A DNA stretch of 64,000 nucleotides from positions 1-64,000 of the forward strand of contig DATKND010000056.1 in the NCBI GenBank assembly GCA_035541475.1, read 5' to 3'. This DNA is from DASUFZ01 sp035541475 (GTDB taxonomy: Bacteria > Myxococcota_A > UBA9160 > SMWR01). The notes under the pieces were generated by a model. It had not been told where the DNA came from. It saw only the letters and a program-made list of their open reading frames with translations, and did not search any database. How positions within the stretch are numbered: position 1 is the stretch's first letter; each line of letters opens with the position of its first letter. A program made the position numbers and the translations under genes. Shown one piece after another: positions 25,999 through 36,620 of the stretch.

Positions 25999-26002
<4 letters not shown>
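24911..26002 (+). CDS. NtrB-like PAS sensor histidine kinase
   Basis: A 363-residue cytoplasmic kinase with no membrane helix. A PAS domain covers about residues 5-120. HisKA follows with the phosphorylated His141 in AAGIAHEVRNPLGGI, then HATPase_c with the N box (NLGRNALQAL), the G1 box (VEDDGPGIP) and GGTGLGLAVAGHWVARHGG. This is the NtrB/GlnL architecture. One base separates it from dusB, and its stop overlaps the regulator gene (GTGA). The dusB-ntrB-ntrC order matches the classical nitrogen-regulation operon, and PtsP (8049-10457) points to the same physiology. The signal sensed is not proven. Confidence 0.9.
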
Positions 26003-27423
<1,421 letters not shown>

Positions 27424-27454
27424 CAACCCACCCCCCGCGCTGGAGATCGCAACG

Positions 27455-28105
27455 GTGGACGACCAGCGCCTGTGGGGCCTCCACGTGCTCGCGGACGACG
27501 ACCCCCGCTGGCGCCGCGATCCGGCGGCGCAGGCCGACGCGGCCTGCGCGGGCGGCGCCGCGGTGGTGCAGCTGCGCGCCAAGCGCGCGACCGACCGCGA
27601 GGCGCTCGCCTGGGCGCGCGCGATCCGGAAACGCACGCACGCGGCGGGCGTGCTCTTCTTCGTGAACGACCGCTTCGACCTGGCGCTCCTCGCGGAGGCC
27701 GACGGCGTGCACCTCGGACAGGGCGACCTGCCGCCGGACCGGCTGCCGGCGGACGCGCGCGCGCGGCTGCGGGTCGGGCGCTCGACCCACACGCTCGAGC
27801 AGGCGCGCGCCGCGCGCGACGAGCGCGTGGACTACGCGGCCTTCGGCCCCGTGTTCGGCACGAGCTCGAAGCTGGCGGAGCATTCGCCGCGCGGGCTCAC
27901 CGCGCTGGCGGAGGTCGCAAAGCTGCTGGCGCCGCTGCCGCTCGTCGCGATCGGCGGTATCGACGCCGCGCGCGCGGCCGCGTGTCGCGAGGCCGGCGCG
28001 GCGGGCGTCGCGGTGATCGGCGCGGTGGCCGGAGCCGACGATCCCGTCGCGGCCACGCGCGCGCTGGTCGCGGCGCTGCGATCCGGAGCCGTGTCGGCCG
28101 CGTGA
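27455..28105 (+). CDS. thiE: Thiamine-phosphate synthase
   Basis: A 216-residue TIM-barrel enzyme that couples HMP diphosphate and thiazole phosphate to thiamine phosphate. It has the Q-L-R-x-K site (VVQLRAK, about 37-43), FVNDRFDLALLAEADGVHLGQGDLP (about 69-93), DYAAFGPVFGTSSK (128-141) and VAIGGIDAARA. The start is GTG at 27455 with GGAG about ten bases upstream. The stop overlaps the nucleoside transporter gene (GTGA). A second thiamine gene, thiD, lies at 57919. Confidence 0.93.
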   Translation: MDDQRLWGLHVLADDDPRWRRDPAAQADAACAGGAAVVQLRAKRATDREALAWARAIRKRTHAAGVLFFVNDRFDLALLAEADGVHLGQGDLPPDRLPADARARLRVGRSTHTLEQARAARDERVDYAAFGPVFGTSSKLAEHSPRGLTALAEVAKLLAPLPLVAIGGIDAARAAACREAGAAGVAVIGAVAGADDPVAATRALVAALRSGAVSAA

Positions 28106-29331
28106 GCAACGCCGGCGCGCGCGCGGTCTCGGCGGCGGGCTTCGCCGTGCTGCTGCTCCTCTCGTGGGCGCTCTCGTCCGATCGGCGCCACGTGCCCTGG
28201 CGCGTGCTCTTCTGGGGCGTCGCGATCCAGCTCGCTCTCGGGGCGCTGCTCCTGCTGACCCCCGTCGGCACCGGCTTCTTCGCCGCCATGGACGGGCTGG
28301 TCGACGGGCTCTCGCGCGTCACTGAGGCCGGCGTGCGCTTCGTGTTCGGCTCGCTCGCGGACGCGGGCTTCTCCTTCGCTGTGCACGTGCTGCCCATCAT
28401 CGTGGTGATGGGGAGCCTCTTCGCCGTCCTCTATCACCTCGGCATCATGCAGCGCCTCGTCGACTGGATCGGCATCGCGCTAGCGCGCACCATGGGCACC
28501 TCGGGCGCGGAGAGCCTGTCCGCGGTGGCCAACGTGCTCCTCGGCATGGTCGAGTCGGCGCTCGTGGTGCGGCCGTATCTCGAGCGCATGACGCGTTCGG
28601 AGCTCTTCTGCGTGATGACGGTCGGGATGGCCGGCGCGGCGGGCTCGGTGCTCGTCGCCTACGCCGCGATGCTCGGGCCGGGCTACGCGGGCCACCTCGC
28701 CACCGCGAGCCTGCTCTCCACGCCGGCCGGCATCCTGGTGGCGAAGATGATGGTGCCCGAGCGCGAGCGCCCCGTGACCACGGGCGGCGGACACGCGCAG
28801 ATCGAGCGACTGGGGATCAACGTCTTCGACGCAGCGGCGCAAGGCGCTGCCGAGGGAATGCGGCTCGCCGCCTACGTCGGCGCGATGCTGGTGGCCTTCG
28901 TCGCCCTGATCGAGCTGCTCAACGCCGGCCTCGGCGCCATCGGCGCGCCGCTCGGCATCGAGGGTCTTTCGCTTCAGCGTGTCTTCGGCGTTCTCTTCGC
29001 GCCGTTCGCGTTCCTGATGGGGATCCCGTGGTCGGAGTCGCTCGCGGTCGGCGGACTCCTCGGCGTGAAGACCGTGCTGAACGAGTTCATCGCCTATCAG
29101 GAGCTGGCTGCGCTGTCGCAGCAGGGCGCGCTCACGCCGCGCTCGGTCGCGATCACCTCCTACGCGCTGTGCGGCTTTGCGAACTTCGGCTCGCTCGCGA
29201 TCCTGCTCGGCGGACTCGGCGGGCTCGTCCCCAGCCGACGCGAGGAGGTCGCGCGCTTCGGATTGCGCAGCATCGCGTCGGGAACTCTCGCATCGTTCAT
29301 GACCGCTTGCGTGGCGGGAATGCTCCTGTGA
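28102..29331 (+). CDS. NupC-type concentrative nucleoside transporter
   Basis: A 409-residue inner-membrane protein with about ten helices. It shows family motifs: HVLPIIVVMGSLFAVLYHLGIMQ (near 95-117), GTSGAESLSAVANVLLGMVESALVVRPYL (132-160), and the C-terminal SESLAVGGLLGVKTVLNEFIAY and SYALCGFANFGSLAILLGGLGGLVP segments. It would import nucleosides with Na+ or H+. The GTG start is inside the thiE stop, so the two genes are coupled; the reason for pairing with thiamine synthesis is not evident. A 57-bp gap follows before the two-partner secretion block. Confidence 0.9.
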   Translation: MSNAGARAVSAAGFAVLLLLSWALSSDRRHVPWRVLFWGVAIQLALGALLLLTPVGTGFFAAMDGLVDGLSRVTEAGVRFVFGSLADAGFSFAVHVLPIIVVMGSLFAVLYHLGIMQRLVDWIGIALARTMGTSGAESLSAVANVLLGMVESALVVRPYLERMTRSELFCVMTVGMAGAAGSVLVAYAAMLGPGYAGHLATASLLSTPAGILVAKMMVPERERPVTTGGGHAQIERLGINVFDAAAQGAAEGMRLAAYVGAMLVAFVALIELLNAGLGAIGAPLGIEGLSLQRVFGVLFAPFAFLMGIPWSESLAVGGLLGVKTVLNEFIAYQELAALSQQGALTPRSVAITSYALCGFANFGSLAILLGGLGGLVPSRREEVARFGLRSIASGTLASFMTACVAGMLL

Positions 29332-29388
29332 TGCGCAAAAGTTGCCGATGAGTGAAGGCCTCGTGAGCTGTCCTGGTGCGAATCGATC

Positions 29389-31347
29389 GTGGTAGAAAGC
29401 ACACGAACTGAACGATCGAGCCGAGCGGTCGCGCTGCGACGGCTGCTCCTCGCTACGTCGCTCTGCGCGTGCGCGGTCGGCGCGCAGCGGGCGTCCGCGC
29501 AGTCGCAGCGCTTCGAAGGCGAGACCTATCCGGTGAGCTCCTTTCGCATCGAGTACGCGCTCGACGCCCCGGGCCAGCCCGATCCCGCGGAGCTGCTCGC
29601 CACCGAGATCGAGATGCGCGTTGCGGCGGGCGGCTTGCTGCCGCCGAACCCGGCTGCGCAGAGCGCGCACTTCCGACTCGACGCGGTACCGCCCGGTTCG
29701 CGCTTCTACCCGGCCGGCCTGCGCTACGTGAACCGGATGCTGCTCGCCGAGTTCACGAAGCGCGGCATCGGCGGTGTGCTGATCACCTTGCCCGAGCTCG
29801 ACGAGTCGAAGGGCGCCGACCACCGCAAGCCGGGCGACACGTCGCTGCTCGTCCGTATCTGGACCGGACGCGTCGAGGAGGTCTCGACAGTGGCCGACGG
29901 CTCGCGCTACGGCGACGAGTCGATCGCGGAGCGCACGAACCGCGAGGATCAGGCCTGGATCCGCGACGGCTCGCCGGTGACCGCGGGCGGCGATCGCGCG
30001 CTGCTCCGCCCCGAGGACATCGAGGACTACGCGGCGCAGCTATCGCGCCAGCCCGGTCGTCTCGTCAGCCCCGTGTTGCGGCCCGGCGCGATGGAGGGCG
30101 CGACGCGCCTCGAGTATCACGTCGCGGAGCAGAAGCCCTGGCTGGTGTATGCCGAGGCCTCGAACACGGGCACGCCGGCGACGAGCGACTGGCGCGAGCG
30201 CTTCGGCTTCAGCGACACGCAGCTCACCGGTCACGACGACGTGGCGCGCTTCGAGTACACGACCGACTTCCAGAGCGTGCACGCGATCTGGGGCGAGTAC
30301 GGGGGACCGGTGTGGCACGTGCCGCGCCTGCGCTGGCGCGTCGACGGCACGTGGAGCAAGTACGACTCGTCGGAGGTCGGCATCTCCGACATCGATTTCA
30401 ACGGCGACGAATGGTCGACGAGCGGGCGACTCGACCTCAACGTGTTCCAGCACCACGACATCTTCGTGGATCTCTTCGCAGACGCGCGCTGGGAGCGGAT
30501 CGGGGTCGACAACGGCGCATCGGACCCGAGCCACGTGGAAAGCGACTTCTTCCTGCCGGGCGCCGGTATCAGCGCGTCGCGCGTCGGCGAGGCCTGGTCC
30601 TTCGACGCCGAGGCCGGCGTCTCGCACAACCTCGCCGACTTCGCCGACACGAAGAGCGGAGCGTCCCTCGCGGCGCTCGGCCGCGAGGATGCCGACCGGA
30701 ATTTCACGCTCTTCACCTGGCACGCCGAGACCGCCTTCTATCCGCTGACCTTGCTGCGGCGCGCGAGCTGGCGGCAGGAGTCGGAGCTCGGCGCCTACGA
30801 CTTCGTGCAGGAGCTCGGCTTCGAGTTCTTCGGCCAGCACTCGTTCGGCGACCGCCTCGTGCCGCAGCTCCAGCAGGTCGCGGGCGGGCTCTACACCGTG
30901 CGGGGATACCAGCAGTCGGTCACGGCCGGCGACACCGTCGCGATCGTGCGCGCCGAGTACCGCCTGCACCTGCCGCGATTGCTCGAGCCGTCGGCGGACG
31001 CTCCCGCCGTGCCGCTGCTTGGCACGTTCCGCGTGCGCCCCGAGAGCGCATTCGGTCTCCCCGACTGGGACCTGATCGCGCGCGCCTTCGTCGACACCGC
31101 GCAGGTCGTTCAATACAAGAGCCCCCACAACACCTGCAGTCCTCCGACGGCGCTGCAGCCGGGTCGATGCAATCAGCTGAACGAGCCCAACGAGACGCTC
31201 CACTCGTTCGGCTTCGGTGGTGAGCTGCGCATCCTCCGGTACTTCTCGGCGCGCCTCGATCTCGCCTGGCCGCAGCGGCGTCTGGAGAACAACAACCCCG
31301 AGCTCGAGAAGCCCATGCTCCAAGGCTCCATCAGCGTGCTCTACTAG
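29389..31347 (+). CDS. Two-partner secretion outer-membrane transporter (TpsB), copy 1
   Basis: A 652-residue ShlB/FhaC-family Omp85 protein. A signal peptide ends near residue 37. Residues about 40-105 form an extra domain (ETYPVSSFRIEYALD start) not expected in FhaC. POTRA-like segments follow (about 105-165 and 200-245; LVYAEASNTGTPATSDWRERFG begins the barrel), then a 16-strand barrel with the L6-loop motif TVRGY near residue 504 and a terminal Tyr after VL as the beta-signal. It would translocate the exoprotein encoded 18 bp downstream. The start is GTG at 29389. It is clearly paralogous to the transporter at 36621. Confidence 0.85.
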   Translation: MVESTRTERSSRAVALRRLLLATSLCACAVGAQRASAQSQRFEGETYPVSSFRIEYALDAPGQPDPAELLATEIEMRVAAGGLLPPNPAAQSAHFRLDAVPPGSRFYPAGLRYVNRMLLAEFTKRGIGGVLITLPELDESKGADHRKPGDTSLLVRIWTGRVEEVSTVADGSRYGDESIAERTNREDQAWIRDGSPVTAGGDRALLRPEDIEDYAAQLSRQPGRLVSPVLRPGAMEGATRLEYHVAEQKPWLVYAEASNTGTPATSDWRERFGFSDTQLTGHDDVARFEYTTDFQSVHAIWGEYGGPVWHVPRLRWRVDGTWSKYDSSEVGISDIDFNGDEWSTSGRLDLNVFQHHDIFVDLFADARWERIGVDNGASDPSHVESDFFLPGAGISASRVGEAWSFDAEAGVSHNLADFADTKSGASLAALGREDADRNFTLFTWHAETAFYPLTLLRRASWRQESELGAYDFVQELGFEFFGQHSFGDRLVPQLQQVAGGLYTVRGYQQSVTAGDTVAIVRAEYRLHLPRLLEPSADAPAVPLLGTFRVRPESAFGLPDWDLIARAFVDTAQVVQYKSPHNTCSPPTALQPGRCNQLNEPNETLHSFGFGGELRILRYFSARLDLAWPQRRLENNNPELEKPMLQGSISVLY

Positions 31348-31365
31348 AAGGACGTGGAGGACCCG

Positions 31366-34300
31366 ATGTCGCAACGCACCCGGATGCTCCGCTCGTCCGC
31401 CGCGCGCGGGCTCGCCGCCTGGCTGCTCGCCGGGCTCGTCGTCGCGCCGCCGGGGCTGCCCGCGGCTCTCGCCGCGCCGAAAGGCGAGAAGGTCGTGCGC
31501 GGCAAGGCGACCTTCGTCCGCGACGGCGATCTCACGGTCATCCGTCCGAGCAACGGCGCGATCATCGAGTACACCGGCTTCGACATCCTGCAGAACGAGG
31601 CGGTGCGCTTCGAGCAGCCGAGCGCGAAGTCGCGCGTGCTGAACCGCGTGTCGGGTCCCGTGAGCCTGATCGAGGGCAAGCTCTCCTCCAACGGCATCGT
31701 CTACATCCTGAACCCCGCCGGTGTCTTCTTCGGCCGCACCGCAGTGGTCGACGTGAAGGGCCTGATGGCCGCGGGCGGCGATCTCACCAACCGCGACTTC
31801 GCGCGCGGCGTCGATCGCTTCGATCTCACGGGCCCGGTCGAGAACCAGGGAACCTTGCGCGCCGCCGCCGTGGAGCTCCTCGGCAGGAGCGTGACGAATG
31901 GCGGCGAGATCGTGACGCCGAACGGCGTCATCGCGCTCGTGGCCGGCGATCACGTCTTGCTGACGAAGCTCGAGGGCGGCATCTCGATCGAGGTCGAGGG
32001 TCCGCCCGAGGGCGCGCAGACCGGCATCGAGCAGAGCGGCGTCGTCGACGCGGGCGCGGGCAGCGCGAATTTCGCGGTCGGCGACCACTACTCGCTCGCG
32101 ATCAACCACTCCGGCATGACCCGCGCGCGCGACATCGAGCTGACGGGCGGCGACGGCGGGCTCGTGCGCGTGGCGGGCACGCTCGACGCCTCGGACGCGA
32201 CGGCCGGCGCGAAGGGCGGCAGGGTCCGCGCGACCGGCGATCTCGTCTCGCTCGAGGGCGCGACGCTCGACGCCTCGGGCGCGGCCGGCGGCGGCGAGAT
32301 CCGCGTCGGCGGAGACGTCCACGGCGCGGGCCCGATGCCGAACGCGCGGCGCACCTTCGTCGACGCGCAGAGCACGCTCCGCGCCGACGCGCTCGACTCG
32401 GGCGACGGCGGCAGCGCGGTCGTGTACGGCACCGAGGCGACGGGCTTCCTCGGGACGATCTCCGCGCGCGGCGGCGCCGCCGGCGGCAACGGCGGCTTCG
32501 CCGAGCTCTCGAGCGGCGGGCGCCTCGTCGATCAGGGCCACGCCGATCTCGGCGCGCCGCACGGGTCCGCCGGCACGCTCCTCTACGACCCGCAGGACAT
32601 CGTGATCGTCGGCGGCACGCAGGACGGCAGCGACCAACCCAACACCGCGTCGGATCAGCTCGCGCAGACGACCGCCGGCCAGATCCTCTACGCCGACGTC
32701 GGCAGCAGCGGCGAGCCCTTCCAGATCTTCGAGTCGGAGATAGAGGGCACGAACGCGAACATCGTGCTCCAGGCTCGCAACAGCATCACGGCGAGCGGGA
32801 CCTTCGATCACGACGCGGGCGGCGAGGGCGCCGGCGTCGTGGTGCTGAAGTCGGGCAACGATCTGACGCTCAGCACGCGCAACAACGGCGCCACGTCGAC
32901 GGATCCGGGAGACGCGGCCGGCTCCACGATGGCGCCGGGCATCGATCTCACCGGCTCGACGCACGGCGCGAACCTCGAGTTCCGCACGACGGGCGACGGC
33001 GTCATCACGATGAATACCGGCAACGGCACGGTCGCCGGCCCCGAGGCGCCGATCGTCGTCGGCGTGCTGACGACCGACGGACGCGGCGTGGGACTCATCA
33101 CCAGGGATGGCGGCATCACCGTCAACCACGTCAGCACCGCGGGCGCGAGCGGCGCGACCGGCGCCAATGGCGGGAACATCGTGCTCGACGCGAGCGACAA
33201 GGACGGCAGCGGCGACTCCAACATTCTCGTGACCGGCGACCTCGTGACGCGCGGCGGTGACGGCACGACCGGCTCGGGAGGGCGCGGCGGCGTGATCAGC
33301 CTGGCGGTGCGCGCGAATCCACCGCCCGATGCGATGACGCCACCCGTCGGCGGCGGCACGATCACGGTGAACGGAAACATCGATACGCGCGGTGGCAGCA
33401 CGACCGGCACGAGCGACACGAGCTTCGGCGGGAACGGCGGCGGCGTCAGCATCCAGGCCACCAACGGCGACATCGTCCTCCACGACATCGATGCGTCCGG
33501 CGGCACGACCGCGGGCGGGAAGGAGGCGTCCGGCGGTGGCTCCGGGGGCTTCGTGGGCATGGAGGCCCAGAACCAGGGCGGGATCACCGTCGGCAAGATC
33601 ACGAGCCGTGGCGGCGATGCGATCTCGACGAACGCCAGCGACGGCGGCGTCGGCGGCAGCGTCAGCCTGGTGACACAACACGGCGACGTCGATGTGGGCG
33701 CCGTCGACACGAGCGGCGGCGCGACCGACGGCAATCAGCTGGATCCGACGGATCCGACCCAGCCGGGCGAGTTCGGCGGCACCGGGGGCGACATCCAGGT
33801 CCTCGCGGGCTCGCAGTTCGATCAATCGGGCAGCATCCATCTGAACGGAAACCTCGTGCTGCTCGGCGGCAGCAAGGGCGCCGCTCCGAATGGCGCCGAA
33901 GGCCTCGGCGGCGTCGCCGAGCTGCGCGCGCACGACTCGATCGAGACCGCCGGACAGGCGGGGCCAAACATCACGACGCAGGCCAACGTGGTCCTGAACG
34001 CGGCCAACGTCGGCGCGGTGTCGCCGATCCTCGTGAGCGGGCAGCGCCCCGGCGGCGAAGCCTCGCCGAAGGGTCTGCTCGGCCTCGGCGCCGACGAGGT
34101 CGCGCGCGTGGTGATCGACGAGGGCACGTTCGACGACATCGAGGTCGTCACGTTCAGCGGGACCGCAGACATGCAGGTCGTCGAGGGCGCCTCGCCGATC
34201 GTGCAGATCCAGAACGCGCAGCTCGTGCTGGCCGACTCGACAGCGCATCACGCGGATCTCGTGGTCGGCAGGCAGGACCGGCTCGACGGCGCCGCCAACA

Positions 34301-36540
34301 CCCCGAATGCCGACATCAAGAACGACGGCCCGCTGCTCCCCTTCACGATCCAGACGGGCAGCATCAACGCGGGCGGCAACGTGCGCGTCACCTCCGAGGG
34401 CGACATCATCGTCGGGACCACTCCGGGGACGGTGGCGACGATGCACGCGCTGCCGCCCGATCCGGCGCATCCGTCCGACCCCAGCGTCTCGGGCGTCCTG
34501 ATCCTCGACGCCGATTCCGACCGCGATGGGATCGATAAGAACCCGGACGGGTCGTTCAAGAATCCGCTTGGCGGCGCGATCATCATGGCCCCCGGTGCAT
34601 CGCTCGATCTCTTCGGCGGCGCCAGCAAGGCCGGCGGACTCGGCGGTTTCGCCTCGAGCGGCATCGGCACACCGGCCAATCCGGTCGTGACGGTGGGCGG
34701 CGGCCCCGTCGGACTCACGAACCTGGCGGAGAACGGCGTCTATCTCCGCAACGACGGCAGCGGCGACCTGCACGTCGCGGACGTCGCAATCCTCGGCGAC
34801 CCGAACAATCCCAACGACGACATCCGCGTGGTCGGCGTCAGCACGCAGGGTGGCGACGGCGAGATCGTGGTCGAGAACACCGCCGGCAATCTCGTGCTCG
34901 AGCGGAGCGTGCAGACCTCCGGCGCGAAGCAGATCACTGGACCGAACACGGGCGGAGACATCACGCTGCGCGTGCCGTCGGGCTCTCGCATCGTGTTGAA
35001 CTCGCCGCCGGCCATCTTCGACGCGGACGCCAACGGCAACCTGACGATCGACGGCGATGTCACCTTGATGCAAGACGCGCGCGTGCGCAGTCAGCAGGGG
35101 AACGTCGTCTTCAACGGCACCATCGACACCGACAGCGACCCGACGCTCGAGAACCGCGTGCGCTCGCTCGGCGTGGTCGCGTGCGACACCGCCGAGAAGT
35201 GCACGCGGACTCCGGGCACGGCGGGCGACATCGACGTGACCGGCGACATCGGCGCGACCAAGGATCTGCGCGGTCTGATCTTCGACGGCAACGTCGTGCT
35301 CTCGGGCGGCGCGCGCCTCGTGAAGACGACGAACCTGCTGAGCTTCCTCGGCGACGTCACCGCCGACGCGCAGGACAGCGCGTCGCTCGACATCGTGGCC
35401 GGGCCGAGCGTCTCGTTCATGGGCAACGTCGGAGGCGCCGATCCGACCGATCCCAGCCATCGCCTCGCCGGATTCTCGATCGCGCACAACGACGATCCAC
35501 CCTTCGATCCGTCGCTGAACGTGACCCTGCCGCAGCCGGTCGTCATCTTCGGCGGCGACACCGCGCAGACGGTGCAGACCGGAGCGGGCGGCATCGCCTT
35601 CACACCGGATGGCCTGCCGGAAATTCCCAACCGCGCGCAGGTCTCGAAGCGCGGCGGCGACCTGACCCTCTCGAGCGCAGGCGGCACGATCGACTTCGGG
35701 CAGAACCAGAAGCTCTCGGTGCAGGGCCAGGCGGCGATCACGGCCGACCAGGTTCTGCTCGGCGACGTCAATGCGCTCGGTCTGAACGTCACGTCACCGG
35801 ACGCGCGCATCCGCGCGCGCGACCCGGGACAGGTGCTCCTCAAGTCGGGCGCGACGGTCGAGGACCACGGCGCCGACATCATTGCCAACACCGTCACGTT
35901 CTCGTCGGACGTCACCGTCGAGGGCACGGGACCCGCGCCGCGCATCGCGACGCAGAGCGGGAGCGCGGCGGGCGCGGGCGCGCTCGATGTGCAGACCCTG
36001 CCGAATCCCGTGCAGAACAGCGATCTCGAGCGCGGCCGCGGCACCTTGCTCGACCTGACCTTCCTGCCGACCGAGCTGCCGAACGAGACGCCGCAGCGCG
36101 GCCAGATCGTCGAGGAGATCGTGCCGCTGCGCCGCGCCGATCAGACCGCAGCGGGCAGCGCGCTCGCCCCGGGCGCCGAGGCGACGCTCGCCTATCTCCG
36201 CTGCACGGCCGAGCAGCGCAGCGACTGCGCGGTGGCGCCGGGCTCGCCGCTCGATTCGCCGCGCGGCAAGCAGCTGGCCGCGGACTCGGCGCGCCTGCTC
36301 GGCGACTCGCCCGAGGCGCACAACCTGCGCGCCGCGCTCGCGCGGCTCGATCCGGCCGCGCTGCGCGAGCTCGCCGTCTTTCTGACCGAGATGCGGCTGC
36401 TCGGACTGAGCGACTCCGAGTACCAGTCGGTACGCGACTCGCTCTATCGCGAGATCCTCGCCGACCGCGGTCCGGACGCCCCCGACGCGCGCGCCTTCGC
36501 GCAGGCGGTGGAGAGCCAGGCTCGTGGAGTGCCGCTCTGA
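31366..36540 (+). CDS. Two-partner secretion exoprotein (TpsA, FHA-type), copy 1
   Basis: A 1,724-residue secreted beta-helix protein. A long signal peptide (1-36) precedes the TPS secretion domain, which carries SSNGIVYILNPAGVFFG (NPAG at 116-119), the counterpart of the NPNGI motif. The middle is Gly/Asn/Asp-rich beta-helix with GG-repeat modules (about 626-825). Residues from about 1449 (KLSVQG, SPDARIRARDPGQVLLKSG) to the end match the second exoprotein, with a Cys1613/Cys1621 pair and a helical tail. GGAGG five bases before ATG 31366 fixes the start. No haemolysin, toxin or CDI-type C-terminus is visible, so adhesin or matrix protein is the likely role. Confidence 0.85.
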   Translation: MSQRTRMLRSSAARGLAAWLLAGLVVAPPGLPAALAAPKGEKVVRGKATFVRDGDLTVIRPSNGAIIEYTGFDILQNEAVRFEQPSAKSRVLNRVSGPVSLIEGKLSSNGIVYILNPAGVFFGRTAVVDVKGLMAAGGDLTNRDFARGVDRFDLTGPVENQGTLRAAAVELLGRSVTNGGEIVTPNGVIALVAGDHVLLTKLEGGISIEVEGPPEGAQTGIEQSGVVDAGAGSANFAVGDHYSLAINHSGMTRARDIELTGGDGGLVRVAGTLDASDATAGAKGGRVRATGDLVSLEGATLDASGAAGGGEIRVGGDVHGAGPMPNARRTFVDAQSTLRADALDSGDGGSAVVYGTEATGFLGTISARGGAAGGNGGFAELSSGGRLVDQGHADLGAPHGSAGTLLYDPQDIVIVGGTQDGSDQPNTASDQLAQTTAGQILYADVGSSGEPFQIFESEIEGTNANIVLQARNSITASGTFDHDAGGEGAGVVVLKSGNDLTLSTRNNGATSTDPGDAAGSTMAPGIDLTGSTHGANLEFRTTGDGVITMNTGNGTVAGPEAPIVVGVLTTDGRGVGLITRDGGITVNHVSTAGASGATGANGGNIVLDASDKDGSGDSNILVTGDLVTRGGDGTTGSGGRGGVISLAVRANPPPDAMTPPVGGGTITVNGNIDTRGGSTTGTSDTSFGGNGGGVSIQATNGDIVLHDIDASGGTTAGGKEASGGGSGGFVGMEAQNQGGITVGKITSRGGDAISTNASDGGVGGSVSLVTQHGDVDVGAVDTSGGATDGNQLDPTDPTQPGEFGGTGGDIQVLAGSQFDQSGSIHLNGNLVLLGGSKGAAPNGAEGLGGVAELRAHDSIETAGQAGPNITTQANVVLNAANVGAVSPILVSGQRPGGEASPKGLLGLGADEVARVVIDEGTFDDIEVVTFSGTADMQVVEGASPIVQIQNAQLVLADSTAHHADLVVGRQDRLDGAANTPNADIKNDGPLLPFTIQTGSINAGGNVRVTSEGDIIVGTTPGTVATMHALPPDPAHPSDPSVSGVLILDADSDRDGIDKNPDGSFKNPLGGAIIMAPGASLDLFGGASKAGGLGGFASSGIGTPANPVVTVGGGPVGLTNLAENGVYLRNDGSGDLHVADVAILGDPNNPNDDIRVVGVSTQGGDGEIVVENTAGNLVLERSVQTSGAKQITGPNTGGDITLRVPSGSRIVLNSPPAIFDADANGNLTIDGDVTLMQDARVRSQQGNVVFNGTIDTDSDPTLENRVRSLGVVACDTAEKCTRTPGTAGDIDVTGDIGATKDLRGLIFDGNVVLSGGARLVKTTNLLSFLGDVTADAQDSASLDIVAGPSVSFMGNVGGADPTDPSHRLAGFSIAHNDDPPFDPSLNVTLPQPVVIFGGDTAQTVQTGAGGIAFTPDGLPEIPNRAQVSKRGGDLTLSSAGGTIDFGQNQKLSVQGQAAITADQVLLGDVNALGLNVTSPDARIRARDPGQVLLKSGATVEDHGADIIANTVTFSSDVTVEGTGPAPRIATQSGSAAGAGALDVQTLPNPVQNSDLERGRGTLLDLTFLPTELPNETPQRGQIVEEIVPLRRADQTAAGSALAPGAEATLAYLRCTAEQRSDCAVAPGSPLDSPRGKQLAADSARLLGDSPEAHNLRAALARLDPAALRELAVFLTEMRLLGLSDSEYQSVRDSLYREILADRGPDAPDARAFAQAVESQARGVPL
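33241..33840 (+). repeat. Glycine-rich repeat modules in TpsA1
   Basis: About four to five imperfect modules of 35-50 residues, each starting with [S/T]RGG or SGG plus D/S/T, then a variable stretch, then GGxGG[x][V/I]x[V/I/L] and a GDI/GGI strand. DNA identity between modules is low, so they are old repeats at the protein level. They probably form turns of a beta-helix. Confidence 0.55.
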
Positions 36541-36578
36541 GCTTCGCGCGAGGCGCAGCCGAGCGGAGTCGATGAGAC

Positions 36579-36584
36579 TAGAAT
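36579..36584 (+). promoter_or_regulatory. Candidate -10 element for TpsB2
   Basis: TAGAATGCCG, 36 bases before the second transporter's ATG. The same ten bases occur at 53539 upstream of the NnrU-like gene. The 80-bp gap after TpsA1 therefore may carry its own promoter, so the second secretion pair could be expressed separately from the first. No clear -35. Confidence 0.3.
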
Positions 36585-36620
36585 GCCGGCCACCGACGCC
36601 CCCGCCTCGGTGCCGTTCCA

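Noticed and set aside
31354..31365. GTG at 31354 as start of TpsA1
   Set aside because: This GTG overlaps the GGAGG ribosome-binding site that serves ATG 31366 at ideal spacing.
30040..35487. Open frame of 1,815 codons on the minus strand opposite TpsB1/TpsA1
   Set aside because: The translation is a low-complexity Arg/Ala/Val/Asp/His mixture with no domain, signal or ribosome-binding site. It arises from codon bias in GC-rich coding sequence on the plus strand, whose frame shows clear TPS domains.
36240..36540. Possible toxin (CDI-type) C-terminus of TpsA1
   Set aside because: There is no VENN-like pretoxin motif or small immunity gene downstream, and the C-terminal module is conserved in TpsA2 rather than variable.
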